DNA of 64,000 bases from an uncultured cyanobacterium (GCA_903848645.1 CAINGU010000093.1:1-64000); one strand, 5' to 3'; shown: positions 52,045 to 63,412, numbered from the stretch's first letter. Notes: a model not told the origin generated them from the sequence alone. A program made the numbers and translations.

Positions 52045-52130
52045 CAAAAAAGCCACCTGCTGATGTGAGATTTTTATGAGTCCACGCAGGTGGACTTTGT
52101 TTGTGTAGATGCGATTTGTAATCGCCGAAT
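52045..52130. repeat. Dispersed hairpin repeat copy B, right of desaturase gene
   Basis: gccacctgctgatgtgag...gtccacgcaggtggactttgtttgtgtagatgcgatttgtaatcgccgaa; same orientation as copy A. Confidence 0.8.
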
Positions 52131-52137
52131 ACTTTAT

Positions 52138-53010
52138 TTACAAATACTTCTCTAACAACAAAGCCAACTTCTCCTTAGTCGCTGCTGGTGCTTTCTCCAA
52201 ATTCGTCAAAATCGCATACTTCAAAGCCGAATGAGCCTCACTAGAGGGGGGATTTGCACTCAACCGCTGCACAGTTTCTTGAATTACCTTTTGAGCATTT
52301 ACCGCATTTTTGTGTAAATTCCCAATCACCATTTCCACCGTCACACTATCATGATCAGGATGCCAGCAATCATAATCCGTCACCAGCGCCAAGGTTGCAT
52401 AAGCAATTTCCGCTTCCCTGGCTAACTTCGCTTCCGGTACATTTGTCATCCCAATCACCGTTGCATCCCAACTCCGATAGAGATTAGACTCAGCTTTAGT
52501 GGAAAATGCGGGTCCCTCCATACATACGTAAGTTCCCCCATTATGTAACGTCACATCTGGTAAACTTAAAGAAGCGATCGCCTCAGCTAAAACCCCAGCT
52601 AAATTCTGACAAATCGGCTCACCAAAAGCAATATGCGCCACAATTCCCTCACCAAAGAAGGTAGAAATGCGATTCTTGGTTCTGTCAATAAACTGATCGG
52701 GAATTACCATATCCAGGGGTTTAGCTTCAGCCTTCAAAGAACCCACAGCACTAGCAGAGATTAAGTATTCTACCCCCAATTGCTTCATAGCGTAAATATT
52801 AGCCCGAAATGGCAATTCAGAAGGTAATAACGTATGATTACGACCATGACGCGCTAAAAACGCCACTCTTGTTGCTTCCAAAGTTCCGAGAATAATCGCA
52901 TCTGACGGTGAACCAAAAGGTGTAGAAATTTCTATTTCCTCCACATCTTTAAGTGCTTCCATCTTATATAACCCACTCCCACCAATGATTCCAATCTTAG
53001 CTACAGTCAT
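52138..53010 (-). CDS. mtnP: S-methyl-5'-thioadenosine phosphorylase
   Basis: [89 protein letters not shown]. Start reassigned from 53019. Confidence 0.94.
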   Translation of the reverse strand: MTVAKIGIIGGSGLYKMEALKDVEEIEISTPFGSPSDAIILGTLEATRVAFLARHGRNHTLLPSELPFRANIYAMKQLGVEYLISASAVGSLKAEAKPLDMVIPDQFIDRTKNRISTFFGEGIVAHIAFGEPICQNLAGVLAEAIASLSLPDVTLHNGGTYVCMEGPAFSTKAESNLYRSWDATVIGMTNVPEAKLAREAEIAYATLALVTDYDCWHPDHDSVTVEMVIGNLHKNAVNAQKVIQETVQRLSANPPSSEAHSALKYAILTNLEKAPAATKEKLALLLEKYL

Positions 53011-53196
53011 AATTATCAACCTTGTGATGAATTGGTCTAACAGGTAATTTTACTGGAAATCCGCTTAATTTAAAATGCACAAAACATATAAATACTGATT
53101 TTTCATAATTCCGTAGAGATACGAGTACAAAAAATATCTAAATTAATATACCTTAGTTTTATAGGTAATAAAAAATAAATTTTTTTGGTGAAGAAT

Positions 53197-53400
53197 ATGC
53201 GGAATCATAATAACTCTGGTCAAATGCTATTAGAAACAGTATTGGAGCGCATATTTTCAATTCGCAGAATTACACGACAAGATCAGCATCTACTCATGTC
53301 TACTCTCCTATCAAAAGAAGGATTAGATGAAAATGAACGCACACAAATCACCCGTGTATTTGACGGTTTACGCAGTGGATTTATTAAAGTAATAGATTAA
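53197..53400 (+). CDS. Conserved hypothetical small protein
   Basis: MRNHNNSGQMLLETVLERIFSIRRITRQDQHLLMSTLLSKEGLDENERTQITRVFDGLRSGFIKVID; probably starts at 53197. Confidence 0.65.
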   Translation: MRNHNNSGQMLLETVLERIFSIRRITRQDQHLLMSTLLSKEGLDENERTQITRVFDGLRSGFIKVID

Positions 53401-53506
53401 CTTTTATTGCTGAATAAATGAACAGAAATATATACAGCTATTTTCAATAATGTGGATAAAAGATCCCCAATTTTTCTGAAATTATAAAAGTTTAGGGATC
53501 TTTAAT

Positions 53507-55795
53507 TTATTTCAGATAAATCAATAAATTCAATCCGGGAATCGTCCGCGAGAGAGTCCAACCAGCTAAAATAATATAAAGTAAACCTAAACTCCATTGA
53601 TACCAAGCCAAAGTAGAGATAATTCCTGGTAAATGTTCATCTCGCAAACGAATATCATTAAATCCTAATCGCACCAAATTATTTAAACTAAAATCATAAT
53701 AATTCAGCCAATTCCAGCGTCTATCCCATAATAGCGGCATATATCTTTCCCGAAAACTGGGATTTCTGGGAATAACTGGTAATCTCCCAATTAATAATCT
53801 TAACTGCCTTAATGTCCCATCTTCTGTAAGATAAGATATATCCATTAAATCATGATAACGTCCTTGTTGATAAAGTCGCCATAATAAAATTCCAGGTATG
53901 GGAAAAATAATCATTAATAAACATAATAAAGTTAACCAAGGACTCCCAGAATTCCGAAAAATTGCTAATAAACTACCAGATATTAAACAGATAAAACTAA
54001 ATAATATCCAAACAGTTTCATAATATCGAGGAACAATCGGCACAGGACACAAACGACGATAGCGATCAACTAACCAAAATAATACACCAAAACAGGAAAT
54101 AAGTACACCACCCACGCCAAATACTAACCAAAAATTTGTACCATAACCACTTAATAATAATAATAAACTTAATAACAACCAACTTAAAGATTTAACTACC
54201 CACCTACTTAAAACCATTGGTTCAGTTGCAATCATTCTATCACTTAACTTATTATATATTTCTAAATCCACATCTGGTAAAGCCAATAATTCCCTGACAT
54301 TCCGAAAATATTTGATTTGACGACTTTGGCTAATTTCAGTCGCTTGAATTTCCGAAAAACCCAAATTCATCAACCTATTAATAGAAGCAGTATTAATATT
54401 AATAGCTACTAACTGATTACTCAATTCAATTAACTTTAAACGTTGTTTTGTATATTCCAACTGATTTGCGTCACTAACCTGTTGCTGAAGCCGGAAATTT
54501 TGACTTAAATTCCGCAAAATATTTTGATTACCTTGTAATGTGGGTACAATCAACTTTTTGCCAATTTCCCCCACATTACCTAAAATTTTTGCTTGGTTAG
54601 AATTAAATACCAACCCAGGAACATTTAAAAATGCTATTTCTGCAAACTTAACATCACTAAAATCAGCTTGATTAAGAATACTTGCACCCTGCAAATCCAC
54701 CAATTGATTAAACTCAGATTCTCTAAAAATAAGTGCTTGTTTAAAAACAGTATCTTTCAGAAATACAGATTGATGAAAATTAACCTTATTAAAATTCACC
54801 TGATTATTAAAAATTACACTAGAAAAATCAGAATTTCCTTGCCAAAAACTATTATTAAACTTCACCAATTGCTGAAATTTTCCTTGAGTAAATTTTGCAT
54901 CATTACAAAATACATCACCTTGAAAATTAGCAGAATCTAGAAATTTTATATCTTGAAAATTAGCCTTTTCAAAAAAAATACTTCCTTGAAAACTACTAGG
55001 TGCGTGAAAAACAGCACCACTAAAACTCACATTTCGACCAAATCTAGATTCGTCCCAATTAGTAGGTTTTAAAAAATTTGCTCCTTGAGCATTTACAGAT
55101 TGAAGAAAGAACGTATTCGGGAATTTTACCTCCCCATTAAAACGGCTTTCTACCATGATTAAAGCCCCACGAAATACAGCAATACTGCTAGAATTATTTG
55201 ATTGATTATTCAACAAAAATTTACAATCTTTAGCATTAGGAAAAGCTGTTGCTAAAGATTGCAAACATACAGAACGGAGATTTTCTAACTGTTCCTGTTC
55301 AAGAGGTGTAAAAATTTGAGCTATACCTTGAGCATAAAGAGGAGTTCTTAAACCTAAATCACTCCCATAAAAATCACCTTCAATTACAGAATTACTCAAA
55401 TCTAACCCCAAAGCCTTCGCACCAGTTTTTTGTAGTTCTTTTCTGAGTAATTGATAAAAATTATCCCGAAAAATAGCATTTTCAGTCCGTAAATCAATCA
55501 CCATTTTTCTTAAATCTACCGTTAAATTACCATCTCGTAAAATAGGTGATTTAACTCGTTCTTGTAACAATTCCCAAGTTAAATTTATGGGTTGATTTTG
55601 TACTGCAAAACTAGGAACAGGAAATAAAAATATAGCAAATATGCAAATAAACAATACCAATAGGAGTTTAGATATTAGGCTTTTTCCCAACTTTGCATAA
55701 AAGAAATTTATTTGTTTAATCGTGTTTTTTATGTGCCAAAGTTGAGTAAATCCCCATCTTTGTAAATATCTCAATTGATAAAATAATCTCAACAA
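53507..55795 (-). CDS. Membrane protein with pentapeptide-like repeats and helix-hairpin-helix-like segment
   Basis: Degenerate F/NFxx repeats (VNAQGANFLKPTNWDESRFGRNVSFSGAVF...); INTASINRLMNLGFSEIQATEISQSRQIKYFRNVRELLALPDV; several C-terminal TM segments. Confidence 0.8.
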   Translation of the reverse strand: MLRLFYQLRYLQRWGFTQLWHIKNTIKQINFFYAKLGKSLISKLLLVLFICIFAIFLFPVPSFAVQNQPINLTWELLQERVKSPILRDGNLTVDLRKMVIDLRTENAIFRDNFYQLLRKELQKTGAKALGLDLSNSVIEGDFYGSDLGLRTPLYAQGIAQIFTPLEQEQLENLRSVCLQSLATAFPNAKDCKFLLNNQSNNSSSIAVFRGALIMVESRFNGEVKFPNTFFLQSVNAQGANFLKPTNWDESRFGRNVSFSGAVFHAPSSFQGSIFFEKANFQDIKFLDSANFQGDVFCNDAKFTQGKFQQLVKFNNSFWQGNSDFSSVIFNNQVNFNKVNFHQSVFLKDTVFKQALIFRESEFNQLVDLQGASILNQADFSDVKFAEIAFLNVPGLVFNSNQAKILGNVGEIGKKLIVPTLQGNQNILRNLSQNFRLQQQVSDANQLEYTKQRLKLIELSNQLVAININTASINRLMNLGFSEIQATEISQSRQIKYFRNVRELLALPDVDLEIYNKLSDRMIATEPMVLSRWVVKSLSWLLLSLLLLLSGYGTNFWLVFGVGGVLISCFGVLFWLVDRYRRLCPVPIVPRYYETVWILFSFICLISGSLLAIFRNSGSPWLTLLCLLMIIFPIPGILLWRLYQQGRYHDLMDISYLTEDGTLRQLRLLIGRLPVIPRNPSFRERYMPLLWDRRWNWLNYYDFSLNNLVRLGFNDIRLRDEHLPGIISTLAWYQWSLGLLYIILAGWTLSRTIPGLNLLIYLK

Positions 55796-55811
55796 ATTCC
55801 CTACTTAATTA

Positions 55812-56804
55812 TTAATTCAATAAAACAACCTTACCCAGCACAGAACCAGTTTCAACTAAAGCGTGTGCTTTTGCTGCTTCTGCTAACGTAAACGTTTGGC
55901 TAACTTCAATTTTTAACTTACCTTCATCTATCCAAGTAGCACACTGTTGCAGAATTTCCCCATGATGTATTAATGCTTCTATATTTCCTAACAACATTGG
56001 TGTGAGCATTAATTCTAAACCAATGCGGAGATTTCTATTTCTAGCAACTTTCCAAACAGTATTAGCTTTCGGTTCAAGGATAGTCACAATATCCCCATAA
56101 ACTCGCACAGCGGGAAAAGATTTTTCAAAAGTATCACCACCAACAGTATCAAAAACTAAATCTACACCTTCACCATTAGTCCAGTCTAATACAGAGGTGA
56201 CAAAATCAGTTTCTTGATAAAAAATTACTTTATCCGCACCCAGTTTAGTCACAAAATTAGCCTTTTCTGGAGAACTAACCGTAGTTGCTACCTCCGCACC
56301 TTTAAGTTTAGCTAATTGAATAGCGACATGACCAACACCACCAGCACCAGCATGAATTAATACCTTTTCTCCTGGTTCAAGTCTTCCCCGTTCATATAAA
56401 GCTTCCCACGCAGTGATTAAAACTAAAGGTGCTGCGGCTGCTTCCGCAAAAGAAACTGATTTGGGTTTAAAGGCCACAAATCTTTCATCAACAGTGATAT
56501 ATTCAGCATAGTTTCCTGGTTCTGCACCTAAACCACCATAGCAAAAATATACTTCATCACCAACGCCAAACTTTTGCACATCAGTACCCACAGCCTCTAC
56601 TATACCCGCACCATCACATCCTAAAATCGCCGGCATTTGTTCAGGGTAAAATGTCCCCCGTTGCCTTAATTTAGTATCAATAGGATTAACACCAGCCGCT
56701 AATATCCTAATTAAAACTTCTTTGTGTGTTGCTATGGGTTTGCTCACTTCTTGTAACTCTAAAACTTCCGGCTTACCCGCTACTGTCATTAATATCGCTT
56801 TCAT
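55812..56804 (-). CDS. Zinc-type alcohol dehydrogenase/quinone oxidoreductase (MDR superfamily)
   Basis: MKAILMTVAGKPEVLELQEVSKP; GCDGAGIVEAVG; VLIHAGAGGVGHVAIQLAKLKGA. Start reassigned from 56819. Confidence 0.9.
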   Translation of the reverse strand: MKAILMTVAGKPEVLELQEVSKPIATHKEVLIRILAAGVNPIDTKLRQRGTFYPEQMPAILGCDGAGIVEAVGTDVQKFGVGDEVYFCYGGLGAEPGNYAEYITVDERFVAFKPKSVSFAEAAAAPLVLITAWEALYERGRLEPGEKVLIHAGAGGVGHVAIQLAKLKGAEVATTVSSPEKANFVTKLGADKVIFYQETDFVTSVLDWTNGEGVDLVFDTVGGDTFEKSFPAVRVYGDIVTILEPKANTVWKVARNRNLRIGLELMLTPMLLGNIEALIHHGEILQQCATWIDEGKLKIEVSQTFTLAEAAKAHALVETGSVLGKVVLLN

Positions 56805-56867
56805 GGTTTTTTCCCTCAATATATTTCTTTAAATAAAGTAAGTTGGCGTTGAAAATTGTCGTTATGA

Positions 56868-56893
56868 CAAGGGAACAGGGAACAGGGAAGAGG
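56868..56893. repeat. Tandem heptamer repeat (GGGAACA)n, short
   Basis: gggaacagggaacagggaagagg. Confidence 0.8.
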
Positions 56894-57209
56894 TTTTGGG
56901 AGATTTTACTTTTCTTTACACAGTTTGGTTTTATGATGTTGACCTACTAAAACTAAAAACTACAAAACATGAACAACCTTCAATAATCAGGATAGCGACT
57001 CCGTTTTGTTTACAAAAGTTTACGATCTCTACTTTAACTACAGTCACAAGGTAGGGAATAGGGATTTTCCCAATGACCAATTACCAATTACCAATGACCG
57101 ATTTTTTAGAGTCAGTCATGACTAACCAAAGAAATACGCTACACTCATCTTAGGGGCGAACTAATACAGTTCGTCACAAGACTTCTTGGAAGATATCCCT
57201 ATCGCAGGA

Positions 57210-57234
57210 AGTGGGTTTAAGCCCACTTTTTTTA
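57210..57234 (+). terminator. Intrinsic-terminator-like hairpin directly upstream of rimP start
   Basis: GTGGGTTTAAGCCCAC followed by TTTTTTTATT, about 15-20 nt before the likely rimP ATG (57247). Confidence 0.7.
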
Positions 57235-57246
57235 TTGAATTCTCCC

Positions 57247-57708
57247 ATGACTCATCCTTTAATACCACAAATTATTGATTTGGCGACACCAGTAGCAGCA
57301 GAACTAGGATTGGAAGTGGTTAGTATAGTTTTTCATACCAACCAAAATCCCCCAGTCTTGCGGGTAGACATCTTTAATCCTCTACAGGACATTGGACTGG
57401 ATGATTGTGAAAGGATGAGCCGTGCCTTAGAAGCCTCATTAGATGCGGGAGAGATCATTCCAGATGCTTATGTATTGGAAGTATCTAGTCCTGGTATTTC
57501 GCGGCAACTGGTAACAGACAGGGAGTTTATTTCCTTCAAAGGATTTCCTGTAATTATTTCCACTTCCCCACCTTACGAACAACAGCAAGAGTGGATAGGT
57601 CTATTGATTCGTCGAGACCAAACAACAGTTTACCTTAATCAAAAAGGTCGTGTAGTGAAAATTCCCCGTGACCTCATTACCAGAGTACAAATGGATGAGG
57701 GTCGCTAA
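57247..57708 (+). CDS. rimP: Ribosome maturation factor RimP
   Basis: [67 protein letters not shown]. Start reassigned from 57211. Confidence 0.94.
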   Translation: MTHPLIPQIIDLATPVAAELGLEVVSIVFHTNQNPPVLRVDIFNPLQDIGLDDCERMSRALEASLDAGEIIPDAYVLEVSSPGISRQLVTDREFISFKGFPVIISTSPPYEQQQEWIGLLIRRDQTTVYLNQKGRVVKIPRDLITRVQMDEGR

Positions 57709-57847
57709 TCAATTTTAGATTTTAGACTTTGGATTAGGGACTGGTAACTGGTAATTGGTAAGGAGTAATTGGTTGTGGAAAAACAATTACTTCTGATCAG
57801 TTATCTAATTGTGCTGAATGCTTACATAAAATTTTAGGAGACTGCGT

Positions 57848-59125
57848 ATGTCAATGGTGACTTTATCTGGATTAAAAAACCTCATCGAAAGTATCAGCCT
57901 AGAACGAAATTTACCCCGTTTAGCCGTCCAGGCAGCTATTAGAGAAGCCTTAATTAAGGGTTACGAACGTTATCGTCGCGCCCAAAATTTAGAACGCAGA
58001 CAATTTGATGAAGAGTATTTTAATAATTTTGAAGTAGAACTAGATATTGAAGGCGAAGGATTTCGGGTTCTTTCCACCAAAACCATTGTCGAAGCAGTTA
58101 GTAATACCGATCATCAAATTTCCTTAGATGAAGTCCAGCAAGTAGCCCCAGAAGCCCAATTGGGAGATTCTGTAGTCTTGGATGTCACCCCAGATCAAGG
58201 AGAATTTGGGCGCATGGCAGCCATGCAAACTAAGCAAGTATTGGCGCAAAAACTGCGAGATCAACAACGCCAAATGGTGCAAGAAGAGTTTCAAGACTTA
58301 GAAGGCACGGTTTTACAAGCCAGAGTATTGCGATTTGAACGCCAATCTGTAGTTTTGGCAGTTAGTAGCGGATTTGGACAACCAGAAGTAGAAGCAGAAT
58401 TACCCAAGCGAGAACAGCTACCTAACGATAACTATCGAGCTAATGCAACTTTTAAGGTATATTTGAAAAAAGTTTCCCAAGGGCAGCAACGCGGTCCACA
58501 ATTGATGGTATCTCGTGCTGATGCCGGTTTGGTAGTTTATCTATTCGCCAACGAAGTCCCAGAAATTGAAGATGAGGTAGTGCGAATTGTGGCTGTAGCG
58601 CGAGAAGCCAATCCCCCATCTCGTTATGTTGGACCCCGAACCAAAATCGCCGTTGATACCCTAGATAGAGACGTAGACCCCGTTGGCGCTTGTATTGGTG
58701 CGAGGGGATCACGAATCCAAGTGGTAGTTAATGAATTACGCGGTGAAAAAATTGATGTGATTCGCTGGTCCCCAGATCCAGCCACCTATATTGCCAATGC
58801 TTTGAGTCCAGCCCGGGTGGATGAAGTCAGGCTCATGGACCCAGAAAGTCGCCAAACCCACGTTTTAGTCGCTGAAGATCAACTTAGTTTAGCCATTGGT
58901 AAAGAAGGGCAAAATGTGCGGTTAGCAGCCCGTCTCACCGGTTGGAAAATTGATATTAAAGATCAAGCTAAATATGACGAGGAAGCCGAAAATACTAAAT
59001 TTGCAGCGGTAAGGGCGCAATATCAATCACAAAACGACAAAGATGACAGATCGGAACGAGAAAATGAAATCCAAGAACAATTAGAATTAGATGAAGATAG
59101 TTTTGATAATAGTGAGGAAGATTAA
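57848..59125 (+). CDS. nusA: Transcription termination/antitermination factor NusA
   Basis: S1/KH architecture; DPVGACIGARGSRIQVVVNELRGEKIDVIRWSPDPATYIANALSPA; AIGKEGQNVRLAARLTGWKIDI. Confidence 0.96.
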   Translation: MSMVTLSGLKNLIESISLERNLPRLAVQAAIREALIKGYERYRRAQNLERRQFDEEYFNNFEVELDIEGEGFRVLSTKTIVEAVSNTDHQISLDEVQQVAPEAQLGDSVVLDVTPDQGEFGRMAAMQTKQVLAQKLRDQQRQMVQEEFQDLEGTVLQARVLRFERQSVVLAVSSGFGQPEVEAELPKREQLPNDNYRANATFKVYLKKVSQGQQRGPQLMVSRADAGLVVYLFANEVPEIEDEVVRIVAVAREANPPSRYVGPRTKIAVDTLDRDVDPVGACIGARGSRIQVVVNELRGEKIDVIRWSPDPATYIANALSPARVDEVRLMDPESRQTHVLVAEDQLSLAIGKEGQNVRLAARLTGWKIDIKDQAKYDEEAENTKFAAVRAQYQSQNDKDDRSERENEIQEQLELDEDSFDNSEED

Positions 59126-59223
59126 TTCCCAGAGTTGTCGAAACTAATTTTAGCAGGCAAGAGGCAAAAGGCATGGGGCAAGCAGGTTTCATGAACGGAT
59201 TAATAGCCTAGTACCGCAGGGCG

Positions 59224-59256
59224 GAAGTCAAAAGTCAAAAGTCAAAAGTCAAAAGT
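59224..59256. repeat. Tandem heptamer repeat (AGTCAAA)n
   Basis: aagtcaaaagtcaaaagtcaaaagtcaaaagt. Confidence 0.95.
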
Positions 59257-59360
59257 AATATACAGTAGGCTTTTTAGCGATTGAAAATGGTTTCTTTATT
59301 TACGCCGTGCTGTACTAGTTTCTTATAACTAGGTAAAACTTGGACTAAATACAACTTTAT

Positions 59361-59417
59361 CTCCCTTGTTCCCTGTTCCCCGTTCCCTGTTCCCTGTTCC
59401 CTGTTCCCTGTTCCCTG
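59361..59417. repeat. Tandem heptamer repeat (TTCCCTG)n
   Basis: tccctgttccccgttccctgttccctgttccctgttccctgttccctg. Confidence 0.95.
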
Positions 59418-59491
59418 ATAAAGACAACAGGTAATCAAAAATACATTATTTAACATCCAAAAGATATCTGATTTAATCTGGCAAAAGACTG

Positions 59492-59761
59492 ATGAAACCG
59501 AACTATCGGCGTTGTATTAGTTGTCGTCAAGTAAACTTGAAACAAGAGTTTTGGCGGATTGTCCGCGTCTTTCCATCTGGAAAGGTACAATTAGATCAGG
59601 GCATGGGGCGTTCTGCCTACATTTGTCCCCAAGAGAGTTGCCTGCAAGCAGCTCAGAAAAAAAATAGACTAGGGAGATCGCTCCATGGGGCAGTGCCAGA
59701 TACAGTGTATCAAACATTGTGGCAACGTCTAAATCACAGCGATCGCCAAGATCGTATTTAA
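59492..59761 (+). CDS. ylxR: YlxR family (DUF448) RNA-binding protein
   Basis: NYRRCISCRQVNLKQEFWRIVRV...GRSAYICPQESCLQAAQKKNRLGRSLHG; between nusA and infB. Confidence 0.93.
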   Translation: MKPNYRRCISCRQVNLKQEFWRIVRVFPSGKVQLDQGMGRSAYICPQESCLQAAQKKNRLGRSLHGAVPDTVYQTLWQRLNHSDRQDRI

Positions 59762-60199
59762 TGGTAACAACTAAAATTGCGATAATCTTTAAAGAGATTA
59801 TGACAAAACCCGAATTATTCGCGCTCTGATCATAACCTTTAGTATCGCTCAAGTTAGTGCCAAAATAGTAAATGGATGTAAACAGCTTTCTCGATCTCCC
59901 TTTTTTGGAGAGACTCAAGGAATTACTTCCAAGAAGTTTTTCTTGATTGTGTTGTGAAAGACTCACAAATCAGCAAAACCAAAAATCAACCATGGCAACC
60001 TGGTAGCGCTAAAGCGCAATTGGGCATTAACCATCATTTCTGGTGGAGATGCCAGCCTTAAACCGAAACATCTCTCTTTCCTAACTGGAGGCACCGGCAA
60101 TATCACCAAGGGCAACCGAAAAAACAGTGATCAAAGGGTGGAGATGTCACAAACCAGGCAACCATCCGTTAAAACTGTAAATTAAAGGGGAAAGAGTGG

Positions 60200-63100
60200 A
60201 TGAACAACGGCAAAGTTAGAATCTATGACTTATCAAAGGAATTGAATTTGGATAATAAAGAGCTATTAGCAATTTGCGACCAGCTCGATATTGCGGTCAA
60301 AAGCCATAGTAGTACAATTTCAGAATCAGAAGCTGAACAAATTCGTACCGCAGCCGAAAAGGTTGCTGCCACGAATTTAGCCGCCAAAAAGGAACAAGGT
60401 ACAAACGGCCATAGACCAAATTCATCCGCAAACGGCGCTCAGAACCGACAAGGAAGCGCTAATCACAAACAGCAAATTCTGGAAATTCGCAAACCGAAAA
60501 TATTGAGAAACACTACTACCAACTCACAAGATGCCTCAGTTGCTACTGCTGCGACTGACGATAATCATCCTTTACCACCAAAGCCTTTCGCTACACCAGT
60601 CTCACCCATGAAGCCGACGGCACCAACTCGACCAGTACCCCGGAATCAATCTGAGACTCCGCAGAAGCCTAATCTTAACCAGCCGGAACAGGTATCTCAT
60701 CCTCAACCGGTAGCGGAGAAGCCAACAGCGGAAAAATCAGAAAAAATATCTACGCCCAGACCCAAGCCTGAAAAACCTCAAAAAGCCCAATTAGTTTCTC
60801 CTCCTGCCAGAGTAGATGGGACAAAACCCCCAGAAACACAAGCTGTAGGAACATCGGAAAAACCACTTCTCAAACGCGATCGCCCACAGCGCGTCGAAGA
60901 AGATTCGCAACCAGTGCGAGGTAAAGTCAGTAAACCCTCAACAGACCAAGGTTCACCATCTGCACCACCCAAACCCAGTCGAGCTAATCCTTCAGCCCCG
61001 ACAAGACCAGAACAGCGCAGTGGTAGACCATCCGGTGGCGGAGATATCCAACGTCCTCGGCCTGCACGTCCCGGTGAAGCAGTGGCTATGCCCATTGCCA
61101 CTCCACCTAGACATAATGCAGGTGGAGCGAAAAAAGAAGCATTGGATGAAACACCAGTAGCACCCGATCTTCTCGATTTAAAACGCCCAACCCCCCCTCG
61201 TCTGAACAAAGGTGGGAAAAAATGGCAAGAAGAAGAAATCATTGACGAAATCAAAGAAAAGGCTAAGGTTGGACCCAAGGGCAAACGGGTCAAACCAATT
61301 GTCGAAGATGATTTAGATGAAGATGATTTACTCGATGAAGATGGTCTAGAAATTTCCACAGCCGTCCAAGTTAGTCTCTCTATTGCCCGTCCTCCCAAAC
61401 CTAAAGGGACTCGTTCCGGTGCGCCAACCGTAGCGGTTGTGGCTGCTCCCACCACCAGAGGCAAAAAATCTAGTTCTTCCCGTGATCACAATCGTCGTCA
61501 AGAAAATAATGTAGAGCAAAAACCAGATCGTCCAGCCACACTAGCTGTCACAGGTCCCCTAACAGTCCAAGAGTTGGCTGAGTCCCTAGTAATTGCTGAT
61601 ACAGAGATTGTCAAAATCCTGTTTATGAAGGGCATGGCCGTCAGCATCACCCAAAATCTGGATATTCCGACCATTACTTTAGTAGCCAAAGAACTAGAAG
61701 TAGAAGTCGAAATCGTCGAACGGGAAGCTGAAGCTCGGAAAGTCACAGAAATGATCGACGTGGCTGACTTAGATCACCTGATTCGTCGTCCCCCAGTTGT
61801 CACCATCATGGGTCACGTAGACCACGGTAAAACCACTCTCCTCGACTCGATTCGCAAAACCAAAGTTGCGTCTGGAGAAGCCGGCGGTATTACCCAGCAT
61901 ATCGGCGCATATCATGTTGATATCGTCCATGAAGGCAAACCACAGCAGATTGTTTTCCTCGATACTCCTGGTCACGAAGCTTTTACAGCGATGCGTGCTA
62001 GAGGAGCTAGGGTGACAGATATTGCCGTGCTAGTCGTAGCTGCTGATGACGGTGTTCGTCCCCAAACCATCGAAGCTATTAGCCACGCTAAGGCCGCAGA
62101 TGTTCCCATTGTTGTTGCTATCAACAAGATTGATAAAGAAGGCGCACAGCCAGAACGGGTTAAACAGGAACTCACCAATTACGGTCTCACCGCTGAAGAT
62201 TGGGGTGGTGAAACCATCATGGTTCCCGTCAGTGCCATTAAGGGCGAAAATCTCGATACCCTCCTAGAAATGATTATGTTGGTGTCGGAAGTAGCCGAAC
62301 TATCCGCTAATCCAGATCGGGTCGCCAAAGGAACAGTCATTGAGGCTCATTTGGATAAAGCGAAGGGTGCAGTTGCTACCTTGCTGATTCAAAACGGTAC
62401 TCTCCACGTTGGAGATATGCTGGTCGCTGGTTCAGCCTTCGGTAAAGTCCGCGCGATGGTGAATGATCGAGGCAAGCGTGTAGATGTCGCTAGTCCATCC
62501 TTTGCTGTGGAAGTATTGGGTTTAAGTGATGTCCCTGCTGCTGGTGATGATTTCGAGGTCTTTGAAAACGAAAAAGAAGCTCGTGCATTAGCAAGCGATC
62601 GCGCCGACAAACAACGTCAGTCTCGTTTGTTGCAAGGTCGTGTTACCCTCACAACCCTGTCAGCACAAGCACAAGAAGGCGAGTTGAAAGAACTCAACTT
62701 GATCCTCAAGGGCGACGTGCAAGGTTCTGTGGAAGCTATTATCGGCTCTCTGCGCCAAATTCCGCAAAACGAAGTCCAAATTCGGATGCTCTTGGCTACG
62801 GCTGGAGAAATCACCGAAACAGACATCGACTTGGCTGCGGCTAGTAACGCTGTTATCATTGGTTTCAACACTACCTATGCCAGTGGCGCTAGACAAGCTG
62901 CGGATGAAGCAGGTATAGATGTCCGGGAATATAACATCATCTACAAACTCTTGGAAGATATCCAAGGTGCTTTGGAAGGTTTACTCGAACCAGAGTTGGT
63001 GGAAGAACCCTTGGGACAAACAGAAGTCCGTGCTGTCTTCCCAGTTGGCCGTGGCGCAGTTGCCGGTTGTTATGTGCAATCTGGTAAGCTCGTTCGTAAC

Positions 63101-63307
63101 TGCAAAGTGCGCGTGCGTCGCCATAACAAGGTGGTTTACGAAGGTGTTCTCGATTCCCTTAAACGTATGAAAGAAGATGCCCGCGAAGTCAACTCAGGTT
63201 ATGAATGTGGTATCGGCATTGATAAGTTCCATGACTGGGTGGAAAATGACATCATTGAATCCTACCAATTGGTAACTAAGCGTCGGACTCTGACTATGAC
63301 TAAGTAG
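60200..63307 (+). CDS. infB: Translation initiation factor IF-2
   Basis: [58 protein letters not shown]; long Pro/Lys/Arg-rich N-terminal extension. Confidence 0.97.
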   Translation: MNNGKVRIYDLSKELNLDNKELLAICDQLDIAVKSHSSTISESEAEQIRTAAEKVAATNLAAKKEQGTNGHRPNSSANGAQNRQGSANHKQQILEIRKPKILRNTTTNSQDASVATAATDDNHPLPPKPFATPVSPMKPTAPTRPVPRNQSETPQKPNLNQPEQVSHPQPVAEKPTAEKSEKISTPRPKPEKPQKAQLVSPPARVDGTKPPETQAVGTSEKPLLKRDRPQRVEEDSQPVRGKVSKPSTDQGSPSAPPKPSRANPSAPTRPEQRSGRPSGGGDIQRPRPARPGEAVAMPIATPPRHNAGGAKKEALDETPVAPDLLDLKRPTPPRLNKGGKKWQEEEIIDEIKEKAKVGPKGKRVKPIVEDDLDEDDLLDEDGLEISTAVQVSLSIARPPKPKGTRSGAPTVAVVAAPTTRGKKSSSSRDHNRRQENNVEQKPDRPATLAVTGPLTVQELAESLVIADTEIVKILFMKGMAVSITQNLDIPTITLVAKELEVEVEIVEREAEARKVTEMIDVADLDHLIRRPPVVTIMGHVDHGKTTLLDSIRKTKVASGEAGGITQHIGAYHVDIVHEGKPQQIVFLDTPGHEAFTAMRARGARVTDIAVLVVAADDGVRPQTIEAISHAKAADVPIVVAINKIDKEGAQPERVKQELTNYGLTAEDWGGETIMVPVSAIKGENLDTLLEMIMLVSEVAELSANPDRVAKGTVIEAHLDKAKGAVATLLIQNGTLHVGDMLVAGSAFGKVRAMVNDRGKRVDVASPSFAVEVLGLSDVPAAGDDFEVFENEKEARALASDRADKQRQSRLLQGRVTLTTLSAQAQEGELKELNLILKGDVQGSVEAIIGSLRQIPQNEVQIRMLLATAGEITETDIDLAAASNAVIIGFNTTYASGARQAADEAGIDVREYNIIYKLLEDIQGALEGLLEPELVEEPLGQTEVRAVFPVGRGAVAGCYVQSGKLVRNCKVRVRRHNKVVYEGVLDSLKRMKEDAREVNSGYECGIGIDKFHDWVENDIIESYQLVTKRRTLTMTK

Positions 63308-63326
63308 TGACGTGCATCCAGCGTTG

Positions 63327-63397
63327 AGTGCTGAGTTGATGAGTGTTGAATTGAGACTGTTTCGAGTTCAACACTCAAATAATGTAAACTCAGCACT
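63327..63397. repeat. Nested inverted repeat downstream of infB (terminator-like)
   Basis: AGTGCTGAGTT (63327-63337) + GAGTGTTGAA (63341-63350) versus TTCAACACTC (63367-63376) + AACTCAGCACT (63387-63397). Confidence 0.85.
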
Positions 63398-63412
63398 CCG
63401 TCCGATAGAGTC

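Noticed and set aside
59224-59417. Possible CRISPR-like array
   Set aside because: Contiguous 7-nt tandem repeats without spacers; no cas genes in the window
59517-59966. 149-aa antisense ORF over ylxR
   Set aside because: ylxR on the + strand is well supported in the rimP-nusA-ylxR-infB order
60778-61464. 228-aa antisense ORF within infB
   Set aside because: Mirrors the Pro/Arg/Ser-rich codon composition of the IF-2 N-terminal extension; no RBS or family motif; infB is certain
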